Source of the DNA: Cotesia glomerata
Lineage: Eukaryota > Arthropoda > Insecta > Hymenoptera > Braconidae
DNA length: 64,000 bases
Direction: 5' to 3'
NCBI RefSeq assembly: GCF_020080835.1
Contig: NC_058166.1
Span: 9,850,380-9,914,379, forward strand
Shown here: piece after piece, positions 46,701-58,906 of the stretch
How positions within the stretch are numbered: the first letter of the stretch is position 1
How the letters are laid out: the number at the start of each line of letters is the position of its first letter
Program-made: the position numbers and the translations under genes
Notes under the pieces: generated by a model
Told to the model about the DNA's origin: nothing
What the model saw: the letters and a program-made list of their open reading frames with translations, nothing else
Database searches by the model: none

Positions 46701-47275
46701 CTAGGTCAAAAGTAATATAAATCGGTTTTTATATTATGCACAGGGTGTAATAATATATGATCTTAATGGGATTGCAATTCACATTAAACTGCTGATTGAT
46801 GATTTTGAAGCGGCAAGTGAACGAGTAAAGAAAGGAACGGAATTGAAATTATTTATCATGTGAATGAGTCACAAGTGAATTTGCGTTTGTGAGAAATGAA
46901 ATTATATTTTATATTTTTGTCCTACTGATTACTTTTATATGCTTTGAGCATAGAGGTAAGGGTAAAGTGGAGACACAGCGTGATGCCGGCACGCGTCAAT
47001 GGGATTCAGCATCCAGCTTGGTGTTACGATGACGCTTTGGTTGTAATTTAAGGGGTCAAGGGGTCGACCACGGTATTATATGTCAAGTGCGTTATTACAT
47101 TCGGATAGGTCGGTGGATACTATACATATAGATTTAGATTGATAAACATAAGTATATTGGATGAGTGGCTTGTATCCAATTTACGAATGAGTACTTTGAT
47201 AATTAGACTGTTTATCGTTCTTAGATTATCTTAATTATTTTTTTCGTTTTTAATAACAATAATAATCAATATTAT
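43781..47275. other. Intronic stretch, mostly unique
   Basis: AT-rich with no recognised transposon ends. A GC-richer, non-repetitive block at 45370-45800 holds a GT-rich tract and ends near a T-tract of about 30 (45849-45878); it could hold regulatory DNA. Weak ORFs there have no family features. A second GC-richer block lies at 46960-47120. Confidence 0.4.
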
Positions 47276-47980
47276 ACTGTCAGAAATTTGGGGAGTGATT
47301 TACGGAGTGAATGCGGAATAGATGATTTTTAATTAATTTAATCCCTCTGAAGTGAAATTCACTCCGAAAAGAATTTTATTTATATTATTGATAAAAAAAA
47401 ATCTGTATGGAATGAATTCTTTATTTTTTCATAAAATAAAAAAAATAGTAGTTTTTTTTTATTAAAAAATTATAAAACACGTATTTGAAGATTTTTAAAA
47501 TTGATGTTAAATTTTTTCCACAGTCTGACAAAACAAATGAATTTCAATTTTTAAACAAAATTGCATTAATTTTTTTTAATTTCTACAAGTAACATTTTTT
47601 AATAAATTCTCTCTATAACAATTTATTTATTAAAAAATCCTAAAAATTATCATATAAAAGCTAATTTAAGTAATATTAAAGTTATTCTATTTATTTAATT
47701 GAATACAGTGATGCTAATAATAGATTAATTTTTTCAATGTTTCAGGGTCAAATTTTTTAGAAAAGTATAATTAATATTCACAAATTTCAACTTAGAATAA
47801 ATTTTATAAAGTATTTATAAGTAATTTGGCCCAAGTAATTTTTTTTTTTTGAATTAAAATTAATATTCACGCCGCTGACAAAAAAAACTCCAAATTTACT
47901 TCGGACGCAGAGTGTTTTATTTCTTCACACCAATACACCCAGTGATGGGAGCGAAACTTCACTCCTCATTTTTAACAGTG
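47276..47980. mobile_element. GGAGTGAAT (ACTCC-rich) MITE, copy 2
   Basis: The left end ATACTGTCAGAAATTTGGGG with GGAGTGATTTACGGAGTGAA mirrors the right end ...GGAGCGAAACTTCACTCCTC then ATTTTTAACAGTG. About 705 bp, non-coding, diverged from copy 1. Confidence 0.7.
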
Positions 47981-49378
47981 TAAAAATAATAATAATAATA
48001 ATAAAATTTCATTGATAAACTTAAGTAATTAAATGAATAATTAAAGATACAATTGATACAAATTTTTAAAAATAAATATTCTCAATCGAAAATGACATTT
48101 AAATAATAGATTATTAATAAAATATTCACGCTTATCGACGGGTTTAATTAATTAATTTCATTCAATCTTTCTTAACTGAAAATGAATGACTTTTTTTTTA
48201 AATTAAACTTCACTCAAAATAATGAATTAAATTTATCAAGAAATAATTATAATAATATCATTATTTCCTGTCTAAGTGATCTGTTTTATACAAACTAAAG
48301 GATAAAAGATTTAATCCAGGAAATAACATGAATAATTAAAGTGACAGAAGACTTTATAAATAAAGTCGATTTTTAAATGAATGATTATTAAAAACTAAAC
48401 AGATGTATGAATTTACTGTGGGATTAAGTTGTAGTTTAGTCATGTAAATTAAACGAAATGTATTTGGGACGTGAGTTGGATCGCCAGCGAGCAGCTTTCA
48501 TGTATAGTCTTGTGCTGGTCTTTGGTATGTGTAGTGTAAAGGAGTCCATAGATACTTTACTTACACTAGTGCAGGGAGAATAATAGTAAGACCGCAAGTA
48601 CTAGAAAATTTATAATACGGCGCTAATAATCTGATGTGGTTGTGCCTAATGTCAGTTCTCATAATAATCAAGTACAAATATCTTTGCTATTCTAGACTTA
48701 AATTATTGTAAGAATGTTTAGACGTTTATCTTTAAGATTTTTTTGTATAGTATGTATTATTATTTTCCTAAAATTTAAAAGATTTTTATGAAAAACTTTT
48801 TATAACTGAATTTCAATGCTTAAACTTGAACTTTTACTTGAATTTTTACTGCCAAAAAAGTTTTTTTTTATTTTTTAGGGGACAAAAAGAAATTTGCCCT
48901 AAAAAAGTGAAGACAAGAAATGAAATAAAGTTTGAAAGAATAACATTTTTCATCAATAATTCTATTAATATACTGTAAAATATTTCGATGTAAAAATGGT
49001 CCCCGAAGTGGACAGTGTATAATCAATAAAGTTATAATTCAAGAGTATAAAACTGACAAAAAAATTTTGTGGAGTTAAAACTGTTAAATTTACAGTTTCG
49101 CTCCACTCAAGGCGTAACTGTAAAGTTTACATTTTAAAAAGTGTCAACCTGAAAATGGAAATTTTACATTGTAATAAATGTAAGTTTTGAATTATAAAAA
49201 ATGTAAATTGAGTAGGTAGAAAAACTGTTAAATTTACATGGAAAAATGTAAATTTTGCATTAGAAAATTTGTAAATTTTTTTCTGAAATATTCATTAAGT
49301 ATATAAAACTATACAAACTTATGCATAGCCAAAATTTATATTGTGTAGATCTAATAATAATACATTTAATTAAAAAAT
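47981..49378. other. Intronic stretch without recognised genes
   Basis: AT-rich. A GC-richer block at 48460-48570 is non-repetitive. At 49090-49290 the word TGTAAATTT and relatives recur in both orientations, possibly a small TIR element. Confidence 0.4.
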
Positions 49379-50369
49379 TTTTTTAACTTCCCCCTAAGAA
49401 AATTAAAAATTTTCCAAAATCGAATTTTCATCAGATCTCGACGTTTTGAGGTCATAGGAAGCTTCCCTGACTATTCCCGCGATGGTGTCTGTATGACTGT
49501 ATGTAGGGGAACCTGGGGCACGAAGGCCCCCCCGGGGTACGACGGCCCCCCTCAAAAATTAGGTGAAAAATTTTTTTTTTAATTTCCCTCAAGTTATGAC
49601 CTCTATAATGTTTTTATGATATTTTGGGCCAATATGTGATGTGGGGCATAATGGACCACTCGAAAAAAAAATTGTAACGAAAAAAAAATTTTTTTTTAAA
49701 TTGTGATAAATTTGTGGTAAAATGAATCAAAAAAAATTTTATTGAACTGAAAAATTTTACAAAAAATTGAATTATATAGCTTATAAAAAATTGAAAACAT
49801 AGTTTTTTAAATTAAAACAGTAATAATTATATTATTAATTATTGATCACGGTATCTTCTGCACCAGACAGAAACCTAATCTTAAAAATTTATTTGAATTC
49901 CTCCAAGGATATCTTACTTTACCCAATTCATATTTCTAATTTTGACTTGATAAAAATATAAAAAAAAGGTCTGGTTCAAGATATTACGGATTTTAAAAGC
50001 TCAACCTGAAAACTCAACCTGTGATTTCAATCAATGTCAACTAATGTAACCAATTCATTGCTAAATAACATCTATATTTTTTCTTGTACGTAGATTTAAA
50101 ACCTCTAAGTTCAATAAAAGGAATTAATTATATATTAATTATTATCTATTTAAAATTAATTAACAGCTTAACAATAAAATTTATAATCATTTTTTTATTA
50201 AACGTTAACAAAAATTAAACTTTGAATAAAACATGAAATATAAATGTTCGACGATTAGGAAATCACATCGAGATATTTTAATGAATTTACGATTATTCGT
50301 AATGATCATATCAGACATATTCGTCAGAATAATCTTCGCCAATACCTGCGCAAGAATCACCCGCACGAA

Positions 50370-51481
50370 AAAAGTATATATTTTGGAATATATTCTGAAA
50401 TATATTCCAGAATATATCCGAGAATATATTCCGAATATAACCCGTTTTGCCCAAGGAATATATTCCGGAATATATGGGCATGCACTCACTTGTATTCCGT
50501 TTTACTCAAAATTTTTCTCTGTTCTATAGTCTGGTCAGTCGTCAGATCTATGGTCTGATCCATCGTATATATACTGAATATATTCAGGGCGATTCCGTAC
50601 TCGCGGGTGCAACATTTAGACTCACTCAAGGCTTCTTACTAAGAAAATAAAAACTCTTTTTAAAGAAATGACTGGTCGCAGGATTACATTATAATCTGTT
50701 TTACAAAAATTAATATAAAAAACATTTAATAAAATGTCTAAATAGACACGGGAGAGGTTCAAAGTGCTATCGCGGATGCAACGAAATCGGCCCACCATTA
50801 AAGGTCATGAAGCTAGAATGAAAAAAGTCTGTTAATTATGAAATATTTATTAAATTATTTTTACATTCTTTGAAAGAATACAAAACAAACTAATTATTAA
50901 TTTAAATAAAATTATTAAAAGAAATAAATATTATAAATTATTCACTTTTTATCCAGTCGCGGGTGCAACGTAAAACTATCGCGGGTGCAACACGTCTCAC
51001 TGTAGTGAATATAAACATTTCCATGTAACTTTAAATTAAAGATATGAGATCATAGATGCTGTATCACTAATTAGCACTTTCTTATGTAACTAAAATAAAT
51101 TATTTGTTTGGAATAGTCGGCGATTTATCAGACTTAAGGTTCATCTTCAGAATCGCTGTAAACATCAGAAACGCGTAACTTTTGCGTAACTTTTTTGCAA
51201 CTTTTCTACGTTTTTTTTTTAGTAGCAGTTATCAAAACTAATTAGCTTTTCAAATTAGACTTCGACGTTCGTGCAACACAATTACTCTTACCCTCCTCAA
51301 ATTGAAAAAAATCGGTATAAAAAAAAGTAACAAATACTGTGATTTAAAAATTTATGTCAAAAATCGTCTCCCGCGGAATCGCCCTTCAGGTATATATACT
51401 TTTGAAATATATTCCTTGGGCAAAACGGGCTATATCCGGAATATATTTAGAATATATTCTTGGATATATTCTAGAATATAT
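50370..51481. repeat. Foldback region built of GGAATATATTCC palindromes
   Basis: At 50381-50478 and 51399-51480 short palindromes (GGAATATATTC, GAATATATTCCAGAATATAT) repeat every 12-18 bp. Both arms share CCCGTTTTGCCCAAGGAATA in opposite orientation (50440 and 51410). Between them CGCGGGTGCAAC or a close variant appears four times (50602, 50774, 50957, 50982). Confidence 0.65.
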
Positions 51482-52218
51482 GGGTCATTCCACCAAATAA
51501 GAACATTTTTACGGGGCGACCCTCGCGGATTATGTTTAAAATTTATAGAGGTGTTCTCTATCATAAGACAAAAATTCCCTGAGAGTTTTAGCTCTTAATA
51601 CGCAGCGGTCTTGAAGTTATGATTTTTTGAAATTTTGGAAAAAATTTTTTTTCAACTTTTTCGTCAATTTTTCTGATATGAAAAACATTTTTAAACAAAA
51701 TTGACAAACATTGTATTTTGTAGGAAAAATTCTCAGCTTTTGAATGAAAATATTTATTTTTTCATAAACTCATCAGAAGACCCTTAAAAATCGAATTAAA
51801 GTGGAAAAATTGATTTTTTTCGGTGTGCAGCCCAAAATTCTTCAAATTTGAATTTTTTTTCTGAAAGCTGAGAGTTTTTTACACAAAATATAGCGTTTTG
51901 CCGATGTGCATATTTTTTATTTCGTCACAATTAAATTAAATGTTAGATTCACTATGCAGTAATATAATTCAGAATATTAATATAATTTTCTCTTTAATAC
52001 TAAAATTATAGTACTCAGAAATTTTGGACCACCTGCTTAAAAGATGAGTCTATACTTCGTCACTTATCATGCAGATGGCGCTCACAACTCCCTCTATTTA
52101 CTTTCATTTTGTGATTCTTTCTTGAGCGATTTCTTTTCGGATCGTTTGTTCTTAACAAAAATATAATTGCTCAAGTTTTTAAGTAATAATTATTGCGTTA
52201 CTTTGATATTTCATCGCC

Positions 52219-55200
52219 ATGAGTAAACGTATACGGTCAGTAAATTGTTGTAATCCATTCAATGAGTCACGTAAGTAACTAATACAGTGCACTTGACCTC
52301 TTATGTATAACCTCTACGTAGAACCAATTAAATTAATGGCCTTGTGTTTAATATTGACTTTTGACATCTAATTAAACGTAACTTTTAGATAAAAAAGGAG
52401 TTAAAGATTTAAGAAAATTTCCCGACGAAGATCGTTGGAAATTTCCTGACTTAGATGACACTTCAATGTTATGTGTGCGTTGTCGATTCCGTGTCAAAGA
52501 ATATATTCCGCCGGCATCAAAGGAAGACGAAATTATTTCAAGCCAAATTAGTGTTGAAAGTCTGAGTATATCAGCTGAAATTTGTACTGAAGGAAGCAGT
52601 TTATCTCGAACTGTCAGTAATTTTAGCGACAATCTATGTGATTACAATGATCATTCTTTAGAGCGATTTTTGAAAATTCCTCTTATTGAAAAAGGATGGT
52701 AAAAATTTTCTATTGATTAAGTTTTTCATTTACTGAGTGAGAACTTACTTAATTATTTTTCTATGCGTTTAATTTAAGGTTATATTCTGAAAAAAATTAT
52801 GGAGTAAAAAAACTTGATGAGAGCTATGCTGCCCTAGAGAATAAGTTCCAATCACAATTTGGAATAGTACCTGAATCTACCTACAGAAAGATTAATCAAG
52901 ATCATTGTTCCATGATAGCTAAAGTGAAGAAATTATATAACGCTGAAAGTGAAAAGTAAATTTTTTTAACAATCGATCATTTTAAAATATCTTCATTTTT
53001 TCATATTAATACGATCGATCGTTTGCTTTACAGATCAATAAAAAAGAAGCTGCTTTCAATTTTACCCGACAGTTAGGAAGTCAGTCGTATAGCATCTGAA
53101 TTTAACTGTTCTCGAAAAATGGTACTGAATCTTAAAAATGATATCAGTGAATCTGAGAATGTTGATTTAGACTCTGGTGAAATGACTACTAATACTTTGA
53201 ATCCCACAAAAGTTCCAGGCAATCAGCTGCTTAAGTTAGATGTAAAAAAACTTGTCATTGATTTTTATGAAAGCGAAGAAAACTCAAAACAATTAGCGGG
53301 CATGAAAGATTTTAAATCTGTGAAGAATTGTGATGGAAATCGAACTAGGGTACAAAAAAAGTTGATTCTTTGTAATTTAAAAGAATTGTACCAAAGCTTC
53401 AAAGCGCAATATAATTCAGTGGCAATCGGATTTTCTAAATTCGCTAGTTTGAGGCCTACTTATTGTATTCTTGCTGGAAGTAGTGGTACACATGTCGTAT
53501 GTGTTTGTACTATTTATCAAAATGTAAAATTGATGTTAGAAGGTACTTGTGTATTTGACATTCTCTATAATTGTACTAAAACTAGTTATTAATCTTATTA
53601 CATTTATTCCATTTAGGATGTAATTTTCCAAAATTTGCGAAAAACACCGATTGGGTTGTAGAATCTCAGCCAATTTACAAAAATTTATTAAATAAATTAG
53701 TTTGTAACAATCCAAAAGAATTGTGCTTTTCCAGAATGTGCAATAGTTGTCCAAATAATGAAGAAATCGCTGATTATTTTCGTGTGTCGTTTAATGAATC
53801 TGATTTTAATGAAATCCAATATAAAATGTGGACATCAACAGACCGTTGTACTATTGTGAATGTTACTTCAGATTCCGAAGACTTCATCGAGACTTTAGTG
53901 ACGCAACTTGATAAGCTTTTGAAACATGATTTTATTGCGAAAACACAAAGTCGATTTTTTTCTGATACAAAACTAAATTTAAAGAGCGGGGAATTCGCCG
54001 TAGTATTTGACTTTGCGGAAAATTATGCATTCGTTGTGCAGGAAGCAGCTCAAGGCTTTCATTGGAATAATGATCAAGCTACTATATTTCCAATGGTGAT
54101 TTATTATAACGAAAATGATACTATCAAGCATTTGAGCTTTGTTGGTATTTCAGATTGTCTTAAGCACGACACAGTTTTAATTTATTTATTTCAAGAGCAA
54201 TTGATTGCCTTTCTTAAAAAGAAGTTTGCTGTCATCAATACGATTTTTTACTTCTCTGATGGAGCTCCACAACAATTCAAAAACAAGAAAGCATTTACAA
54301 ACTTTGTAACGGAGTACACGGGGCCTTCTTTACCCAGAGAAGGTCTCCAACCCGCGTGAGTTAGTTATCGACTGATCCCCCAGAGCGCTGTGCTCCGAAG
54401 TACTCGCGCCTCTAGCTATAAGTTAGTGAGTAAGTCCCTGAGAGGGAAACGCCGGCGAGGAGAGTGAGTGGGGGAGACGGAGCGAAGAAAGAAACGTACC
54501 GACAAAGCTCAGAAGATTCATTGTGACCGAACAGTCAAATCTAACGGTCGCACAAAAGTTAACAAACATCAAAGCACAGGTAATTATTTTTATTTCGCTC
54601 AAGATATAGTGGAACGAAGCGATACTAATCAATTAATTTATTGCTTGCTAGGCCTTCTGCCAGCTTGCGTAAATTGATTTTAATTAGTGATAATTTCTAA
54701 TGCTTATTTGCGGTTACAGATTTTGTAAAGTATCCGGGGAACGAGTGACGGTGACCTGGGTCTCGCCGCCAAGTAGATTCATCCACCAAAGAGGGACTTG
54801 TACCAGCAACGACGACAAGAAGTTGTAGCTCCTCGAGGGAGTTCATTAGCGTCGTAAAGGAAAACTCCAGGTACAAATAAAATGTCTCAATAATATCTTG
54901 GTGGTGCGCCATCAGCCAGGCATTGAAGTCGGCTGAAGGTCATCGTCATTTCACGTTCGGTCACAATCATTAGTTTAAGTATTATATCGTAGAATTTACT
55001 TAATTATTATATTGAAATTTATTTATTAGAATTTACTTGGAATATTATTTGGGATATTATTTAAAGAATTATTTAAAATATTGTTTAGAATATTCTTTAG
55101 GAGGTTAGTAAGAATTTATTAAAAATAAAATTCAGAATGAAATTAAGAAAAGTCCAGAATAAAATTAAAAATGAAGTTAAGAACAAGTTAGGGATAATTA

Positions 55201-57426
55201 CTAAATATTTAATTAACAAAACCAGGAATTATTTCGGATTGTTAATTAACTACGTAGGCAGAGTTTGGACTGACTTTACCAGGAATAATTTCGGTTGGTC
55301 ATTTCATGACTTCGGTGCCATGTAGAACAAAATGTCGTTGATAATCGAGTTGGTCGGATTTATTTAATTAATTGCTTAAAATAAAATCAGTAAAATGTTT
55401 TAGAGGAACTTTAGTAAAAATCATTTGAAGTAAAATTTATTAAATTCGGGAAAGTAATTTATAATAAAATTTAATTGTTTAAAATAAAATCATTTGCAAT
55501 AAATTTAGAATCAGTCAAAATTGCTAGAAAATTGTTCGTGTAAATTTGTTAATTAAAAGTAGAAAATAAAACTTGTAAAAATTCGTCAGAGAAAAAATTA
55601 CACCAAAAACTTGCGACAGAGACGCAAGACCGAGCGAGAGCGTCAGCCATCTTGTCCCGCGTGAAGCGCTGGGTAGAGGACACTCAAGGTCGAGACTAAA
55701 ATCTTACGATGTTGCTAGGCAGAAAATAATCCTCGAATAAAATAAAATAAAATAAATGCTAAGTTTTTCGTGCAACACAATAGAACGTAAAATAAAATAA
55801 TGTAGAGAAAATAAAACTCGATTATTGAATGACAAGTAAAATAGTTTAGTAAAAATTAATTACATAAAATCAATTGATGAATTTTAGTTGATAACAAATT
55901 AAGTTCTTAATTAAATAAAATAATCTGGACATAAATTAGAAATATTCGGAGAACAACCAAATAAATAATTGACAAATTCTGGTAAAATAAATTATCCAAA
56001 GTAAAATAAATTAACGAAACAATTTATAAAATAAATTAAGTAAATTCAGGAAAAATTAATTTGTAAAATCTAGGAAGTAACCGATCATTGTTGGCAGATT
56101 ATTAAGACCTCTGTCAATAGATTTTAATCTATTAATTCAAGATACGAAGACCTCTTGTAATTAAATATTTATTGTTGTATTATTAAGACCACGGCAATAA
56201 ATTAGTTAATGATTTTAATTTGAAATTTGGAATTGGATTAGGATTTATGAAACAAGTTAGGAACTCGGATTTAGCAAATTAATGAATGGAATAAATGGAT
56301 CTAGGTATTAAATCGGATTTCATTTAATTTTGGGAAATTAATTTTGTTAAATTGGAAAATAAATATATAAATTTTAATCTGTAAAGTCCGGGGAAATATT
56401 TAGTGTGTTTGGAAATTTAATTAATAGTGTGGGTGGGTTAGTGTTAAGTATTGTAGTGTTGCCTAGGGATTCATGGTATCCTCCTCTGCTTCCTGGGCAC
56501 ACTTAGAGTCCTTTGCATAGACGCCCAGGTGGGGGTGCAATAGGCATAAGTATTTTAAATAAATATTGTGGGTGTGTGTGGAATAGAAAATATTATTGCA
56601 GTGTAGCCTAGGGATTCATGGTATCCTCCTCTGCTTCCTGGGCGCACTTAGAAGCCGTTGTATAGACGCCGGATTTGGGGTACAACGGTAGTAAGATAGA
56701 AACCGCGGTATAGACGCTCCATATGAGGGTACCGTTCGGGAATAGAGACTATGATAGAAACCGTGATAGGACGCTCCATAAGAGGATATCGTCGGGATTA
56801 AGTTGTTTTGATATTTTGTAAGGGGTTTTATTGTGTATTAAGGGTTGGTTAAATAAAATGGATTGTAAAAATGAATTTCTTGTTATAATTTCTGTTTCCT
56901 TCCCGACAATCTCTTACGACCCTGAGTGTTCACTCCATGTTCTGGGCCAGTTTCTGGATACTGTGGGAAAAATCCAGTGGCGCCTTAAATAAATTAAGAG
57001 GCGACCAAGAGAGCGGTGGATCACCGTTTCAACTTATGTTATCATTATGCTGACTTCGAAATCAACGTTGAGTGACATTTTTTTGCAACTGCCCATGGCA
57101 AAGGACCATGCGATAGTCTTGCGGGTTCATTAAAACGATATGCTGCTAGAGCTTCATTACAAATGAACAATAAAGAGCATATACTGAAACCACAAGATTT
57201 GTTTTCCTGGGGAACGAAAAATTTTACAAGCGTTGACTTTACTTTTATAGCTAATGACGATTATTTAATAAAAAAAAATGTGTTAGACGTACGATATTCT
57301 CAATCGAAAACGGTGAAAGGTACACAGTCATTACACACTTTTGTGCCTTTAAAAGATGAAATTGGTTATGATTTCATTAAAACTGTGTCCACATCTCAAA
57401 AAAGTTCAAAAATAAAAGTATTTTAA
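52219..57426 (+). pseudogene. Transposase-like gene of the DFAENY family, multi-exon, broken
   Basis: Proposed exons: 52219-52270, 52389-52698, 52779-52955, 53034-53542, 53617-54304 and 57036-57426, all with GT/AG junctions and consistent phases. The N-terminus has MSKRIRSVNCCNPFNESH and LCVRCR, a small Cys/His zinc-binding region. The core has DFAENYAFVVQEAAQGFHWN, then YFSDGAPQQFKNKKAFTNL, then FFATAHGKGPCDSLAGSLKR. From family knowledge many invertebrate genomes carry multicopy genes with this motif order, often annotated as uncharacterised or ARL14-effector-like. The spaced acidic residues (DFAENY, FSDG, HGK-CD) suggest an RNase H-like DDE core, which is inference. Stops at 53074 (TAG) and 57073 (TGA), both where Trp would be expected, plus the insertion disable it. 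It lies between 475-bp TIRs, so it is probably this transposon's own gene. Confidence 0.7.
54305..57031. mobile_element. 2.7-kb non-coding TG...CA element (LTR-like) inside the DFAENY gene
   Basis: It starts TGTAACGG and ends CCGTTTCA, short inverted ends beginning TG and ending CA as in LTRs. ACTT is duplicated at 54301-54304 and 57032-57035. Removing the insert and one ACTT restores the coding frame (AFTN joined to LCYHYADFE). No reverse transcriptase or gag coding is visible. There are internal direct repeats (GCCTAGGGATTCATGGTATC at 56461 and 56606, and AGAAACCG-GATAG/TAG-ACGCTCCAT near 56699 and 56757). A solo LTR of an unusually long type, or a non-autonomous LTR element, are the options. 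Confidence 0.65.
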
Positions 57427-57929
57427 TTATAATGAATTTGCGTTTAATTAAATTGTGACGAAACAAAAAATATGCACATCGGCAAAACGCTATATGTTGT
57501 GTAAAAAACTCTCAGCTTTCAGAAAAAAAATTCAAATTTGAAGAATTTTGGGCTGCACACCGAAAAAAATCAATTTTTCCACTTTAATTCGATTTTTAAG
57601 GGTCTTCTGATGAGTTTATGAAAAAATAGATATTTTCATTCAAAAGCTGAGAATTTTCCCTACAAAATACAATGTTTGTCGATTTTGTTTAAAAATGTTT
57701 TTCATATCAGAAAAATTGACGAAAAAGTTGAAAAAAAATTTTTTCCAAAATTTCAAAAAATCATAACTTCAAGACCGCTGCGTATTAAGAGCTAAAACTC
57801 TCAGGGAATTTTTGTCTAATGATAGAGAACACCTCCATAAATTTTAAACATAATCCGCGAGGGTCGCCCCGTAAAAATGTTCTTATTTGGTGGAATGACC
57901 CATATACTTTTTCCGTGGGGGCATAAGAC

Positions 57930-58253
57930 CATTTATTACAATTTTTACATTGAATCCATGACTCTGAGGACTCTGAGGAAAGTCCATAGCAATAAAGACA
58001 ATGGCAATCATCATTTTTATATTTTAAATGTTTTTTTTTTTTTTCAAATTTTTTGATTTTGATTTTGTTTTATTTTTTTTGTATAATTGAAGTCTTTTTT
58101 TTTTTGCTTCATGTTGATTTTTTTTTCTGTGAGTTCTCGGCGATACTCAAGACTCGTAAGAATCGTGGTTTTCCCTCGACGCCGTTTTCTGGGAGGAGAA
58201 TCTCTAGATTTTGATGGTAATAGCTTTAGTAAAAAAAAATTTTTTTTTATATG
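57930..58253 (-). pseudogene. C-terminal remnant of a pogo-like transposase
   Basis: On the minus strand from about 58253: SKSRDSPPRKRRRGKTTILT, SLEYRRELTEKK, a Lys/Asn-rich linker with stops, then DDCHCLYCYGLSSESSESWI, QCKNCNKW. The RRRGKTTILTS...YRRELTEKK block followed by a PHD-like Cys/His finger is the usual C-terminal layout of pogo-like transposases (family knowledge). The finger is cut after KW by the transposon at 51482-57901. It is the same protein family as the relic at 24969. Confidence 0.65.
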
Positions 58254-58431
58254 ATTTTTTGGGGAGGGGGCCGTCGTGCCCCAGTCTCCCCTATGTATGT
58301 ATATTTGTTTATGTGTGTATGTGTGCGTATGTAAACCTCTCATAACTCTTGAACGGCTTGACCGATTTTATCGTGGTTGACGCTATTCGAAAGGGCTTGG
58401 CCAAACTTAGATTTTAAATACAATTTGGATC

Positions 58432-58906
58432 AAGCGGCATGATGGCCGAGCGGACTAAGTCATTATCCCAATAGTTCGTTCGTGCGTCATGTCGTGAGGC
58501 GAGGGTTCGAGCCCCGACGGTTGTTCGAATAGTTTCAACACCAACCATCGGGGGTCGCTCCGGTAGCCGAACTGTACTGGCATGGGTTTTCTCTGTAGTT
58601 TCCCCATCGACACTATTCCAACAACCGATAGAAAGGGGTGAGGAATAGGGTAAATGCAGTACAGAAAGCACAAGTCGGTCCACAGCCGCATTGGAATGAA
58701 ATTATATGTGCGAAAATTATATGTTGATTATAAAAAGTGAAGAACATGTTGATAATAAAAAGTGGAGAACATATTGAGTATAAAAAGAGTGGAGCATATG
58801 ATGATAATAAAAAAGGGTTGAAAAGCTGAGTTGATAATATAGAGCGGAAAGTAACCTTGTAAAAACCAGAAAACGGTATACAAGTAAAACTCATAATAAT
58901 AATAAT
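58432..58906 (+). mobile_element. tRNA-derived SINE, copy 2
   Basis: It starts AAGCGGCATGATGGCCGAGC, with A box TGGCCGAGCGG (58443-58453) and B box GGTTCGAGCCC (58504-58514). The body is nearly identical to the 42351 copy for the first 260 bp, then diverges. The tail is (AAT)n. It is flanked by a 15-bp duplication AATACAATTTGGATC at 58417-58431 and 58907-58921, which interrupts hairpin element copy H. Confidence 0.92.

Larger units (their letters stand above)
51482..57901 (+). mobile_element. 6.4-kb long-TIR transposon carrying a spliced DFAENY-type gene
   Basis: GGGTCATTCCACCAAATAAG at 51482 mirrors the sequence ending TGGTGGAATGACCC at 57901. TIRs extend about 475 bp (to about 51965 and 57430), sharing CGGGGCGACCCTCGCGGATT and GATGTGCATATTTTTTATTTCG-like stretches. 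ATAT flanks both ends (51478-51481 and 57902-57905), a possible 4-bp duplication. The single gene inside (52219-57426) is interrupted by a TG...CA element (54305-57031). Confidence 0.82.
49506..58291 (-). mobile_element. Pogo-like DNA element with TA target duplication, mostly replaced by nested insertions
   Basis: GGGGAACCTGGGGCACGAAG at 49506 mirrors the end ...CGTCGTGCCCCAGTCTCCCC at 58291, with TA at 49504-49505 and 58292-58293. Minus-strand coding remnants near the right end encode a pogo-type transposase C-terminus (see 57930-58253). TA duplication and protein remnant agree on the Tc1/mariner-pogo group. Internal sequence is displaced by the element at 51482-57901. Confidence 0.75.
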
